From the NCBI GenBank assembly GCA_023249195.1, contig JAHFDB010000007.1, positions 1 to 42,012 on the forward strand: a DNA stretch of 42,012 bases, read 5' to 3'. A program made the position numbers and the translations under genes. How positions within the stretch are numbered: position 1 is the first letter of the stretch; each line of letters begins with the position of its first letter. The notes beneath the pieces are model-generated. The model was not told where the DNA came from, searched no databases, and worked only from the letters and a program-made list of their open reading frames with translations. Shown here one piece after another: positions 40,642 to 42,012 of the stretch. Source of the stretch: a bacterium. GTDB lineage: Bacteria; Margulisbacteria; Marinamargulisbacteria; SXXA01; JAHFDB01.

Positions 40642-41700
40642 CTATCCATTCCCCTCTCCCTCAGCTTGTACTGGCCTCTCCAAACGCTCCAATACGTTCC
40701 AATTTCTATCAAAATCCGATTGATACAATCTATCCTGCACAATCCGATATTTTTCAAACTCACTTTCCGCGTGGGTTTTGGCGATCTCGGCGGTGACTTT
40801 GCCGGCGTCTTGCAAAATCTCCCGATCCGTAGCAGAAATAAAGCGATTCAGTCGTTCTTCCCAATCTGCCATAGTCATCGGCATATTCCTAAGCGCCATA
40901 CTCTCTGCCACGTCCAAATAGGCATTAACAAGACGTTCGAGCTGCGCCATTTCACTCTCGGTTAGATAATTCTTGGCAATGCTGACATCAAATTTCTGGA
41001 TCTTTCCCTCAGGTGCATCTTTCCAAGTGGTTAGGCCCATATTGGTTTTTTCGGCATCAGAACGCAAATACACAACTTCTGCTGCTGTTTGGCCATGAAT
41101 AGCCCAATGAAGTTTGTTTTGGACGGTGGAAAAAAACCGTTTGGTAGCTTGTGCGGTCACATCGTAGTCAATAGACGTTGAATATAGGTCTGTGATTTTT
41201 TGATAGAATTTGCGCTCTGAGAGTCGAATTTCTCGAATGCGTTGGAGCTGTTCTTCAAAATATTTTTTTCCAAGGATGGACCCGTCATTTTTAATCCGTT
41301 CAACATCCATGACATAGGCTTTAATCGTGTATTCCTTGATAATCGCTGTTGCCCATTTACGAAACTGGACCGCACGCTCGGAATTGACCTTGTACCCAAC
41401 CGCGATAATTGCCGATAGATTATAGTGCTGGGTATTATAAGTTTTGGCATCCTTGGCAGTTATTCGAAATTTTCGAATAACTGAATCTTCTTCTAGTTCG
41501 CTATCAGAGAAAATCTTTTTCAGGTGATAGTTGATGGTGTGGGTTTCGACGTCATAGAGCACCCCCATCATCTTTTGGGTTAGCCATACATCTTCATCGG
41601 CATACACAGCCTCAACCCCGCCTTCACCGCTGGCCGCCACAAACGTAAGATACTCCGCAGCCGATGAACGAATGGTCGGAACTTCAGCCTTTTTCTTCAT
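40642..41700 (-). CDS. RhuM-family protein of the restriction-modification island
   Basis: A 352-residue intact member of the RhuM (virulence protein) family: VWLTQKMMGVLYDVETHTIN, YHLKKIFSDSELEEDSVIRK, TYNTQHYNLSAIIAVGYKVN, then FRKWATAIIKEYTIKAYVMD, with a C-terminal helical part. These proteins are commonly carried between hsdM and hsdS in type I loci, and their function is not established. The ATG overlaps the hsdM stop as ATGA. Upstream translation of hsdM is now broken by the IS30 insertion, so coupled expression may be lost. The C-terminal end is Glu/Gly rich (QAEGEGNG). Confidence 0.88.
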   Translation of the reverse strand: MKKKAEVPTIRSSAAEYLTFVAASGEGGVEAVYADEDVWLTQKMMGVLYDVETHTINYHLKKIFSDSELEEDSVIRKFRITAKDAKTYNTQHYNLSAIIAVGYKVNSERAVQFRKWATAIIKEYTIKAYVMDVERIKNDGSILGKKYFEEQLQRIREIRLSERKFYQKITDLYSTSIDYDVTAQATKRFFSTVQNKLHWAIHGQTAAEVVYLRSDAEKTNMGLTTWKDAPEGKIQKFDVSIAKNYLTESEMAQLERLVNAYLDVAESMALRNMPMTMADWEERLNRFISATDREILQDAGKVTAEIAKTHAESEFEKYRIVQDRLYQSDFDRNWNVLERLERPVQAEGEGNG

Positions 41701-41893
41701 TTCACGACCTCTTTAATCAGCTTATCCATCTCACCCCTCACAACAACCAACTCTTTTTCAAGCTCCTCAATTTCTTTTTGGACTGCCTTAATATCAATTT
41801 CTTCTTCCTCTTCAAAGGTATCCACATACCGAGGAATATTAAGATTAAAATCGTTTTCCTCAATTTCTTTAAAAGAGGCGATATATGCATACC
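41697..41893 (-). pseudogene. hsdM: C-terminal stub of type I methyltransferase HsdM, cut by IS30
   Basis: The last ~65 codons of HsdM: YAYIASFKEIEENDFNLNIP, then RYVDTFEEEEEIDIKAVQ and a coiled C-terminus. The NLNIPRYVDTFE motif is diagnostic of type I N6-adenine methylase subunits. Homology begins about 10 nt after the stop of an IS30-family transposase, so the gene was interrupted. The catalytic part of HsdM lies beyond the IS, outside the window, if present at all. The ATG at 41903 in the ORF track is accidental. Confidence 0.88.
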
Positions 41894-42012
41894 CCACATT
41901 CAAGCAGCAAGTGCAACATAGGCTTCAAAAGGCGATTTAAAGTTGAGACACTTTTTGGGACGAGAGTTCAACAGGGATTCAATATTAGCTAAATCAGATT
42001 GAGAGAGCAATG
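41893..42012 (-). mobile_element. Right end of an IS30-family insertion sequence (transposase C-terminus)
   Basis: The minus-strand frame entering from the window edge reads LLSQSDLANIESLLNSRPKK, then CLNFKSPFEAYVALAA and a stop at 41900. The LNSRPKKCLNFKSPFE motif is the conserved end of IS30 transposases (usually LNxRPRKxLxFxTPxE). The terminal inverted repeat probably overlaps or closely follows the stop codon. The element has entered hsdM in the same orientation. The exact boundary is estimated from where HsdM homology begins. Confidence 0.85.

Noticed and set aside
1-42012. tRNA, rRNA and riboswitch genes
   Set aside because: I looked through all intergenic gaps and saw no cloverleaf-like or known riboswitch sequence; all gaps are under 300 nt.

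Overview
The window comes from a diderm (Gram-negative-type) bacterium with roughly 40-45% GC and very compact gene packing. Evidence for an outer membrane is a TolC-family protein, an MlaE-type lipid permease, the TIGR03545/TIGR03546 pair, several Sec signal peptides and an Lgt-family membrane enzyme. ATGA, GTGA and TTGA stop/start overlaps are frequent and TTG/GTG starts are common. The MlaE protein resembles the cyanobacterial/TGD1 branch more than the E. coli branch, which hints at an uncultivated lineage, but I cannot name the taxon.

Layout. 1-2.6 kb: the end of an AddB-like nuclease and a short AddA-like helicase. 2.6-3.9 kb: an AlbA_2/COG2865-type regulator with its own promoter and operator. 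4.0-8.3 kb: an overlapping tolC - multicopper oxidase - recQ operon. 8.4-10 kb: ettA. 10.1-15.3 kb (minus): ispH-hisI-lplA-topB-small membrane ORF-mlaE, mostly overlapping. 15.4-18.3 kb (minus): an NlpI-like TPR protein plus a secreted trypsin-like protease. 18.4-20.8 kb (minus): the TIGR03546/TIGR03545 pair. 20.9-23.7 kb (plus): a small exported Lys-rich protein, a small membrane protein, a COG1964/Tes-like radical SAM enzyme and a divergent Lgt-like protein. 23.7-25 kb (minus): trmJ-pdxH. 25-27.7 kb (plus): a bufferin-type (MNIO/DUF692) RiPP operon with an unusual CKGK-repeat precursor. 27.7-29.5 kb (minus): accD-accA, whose promoter faces the rpsT promoter. 29.6-32.2 kb (plus): rpsT, DUF192, a pseudouridine synthase, rhodanese and an HEPN-MNT pair. 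32.1-35.9 kb (minus): asd followed by an incomplete peptide ABC transporter. 36.7-38.7 kb: uvrB. 38.8-42 kb: a decayed type I restriction-modification island made of an hsdM stub cut by IS30, rhuM, frameshifted hsdS, truncated dinD, an IS-like junction and a second rhuM fragment.

How the genes fit together. Two separate loci point to copper handling: the multicopper oxidase/TolC operon and the bufferin-like operon. The radical SAM + Lgt-like pair looks like a membrane-lipid or lipoprotein modification unit. The housekeeping genes cover isoprenoid, histidine, lipoate, fatty-acid, aspartate-family and PLP metabolism and DNA repair.

Most unusual points: the seven-cysteine CKGK bufferin-like precursor separated from its enzymes by a strong terminator; the Tes-like/Lgt-like pair, in which the Lgt catalytic His appears lost; a recurring TATAAT-like box 6-9 nt before start codons without Shine-Dalgarno sites, suggesting leaderless mRNAs; face-to-face rpsT/accD promoters; and the layered disruption of the restriction-modification island, including an hsdS frameshift at an 8-nt homopolymer. 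All calls are from reading the sequence and memory of protein families; no database search was run.
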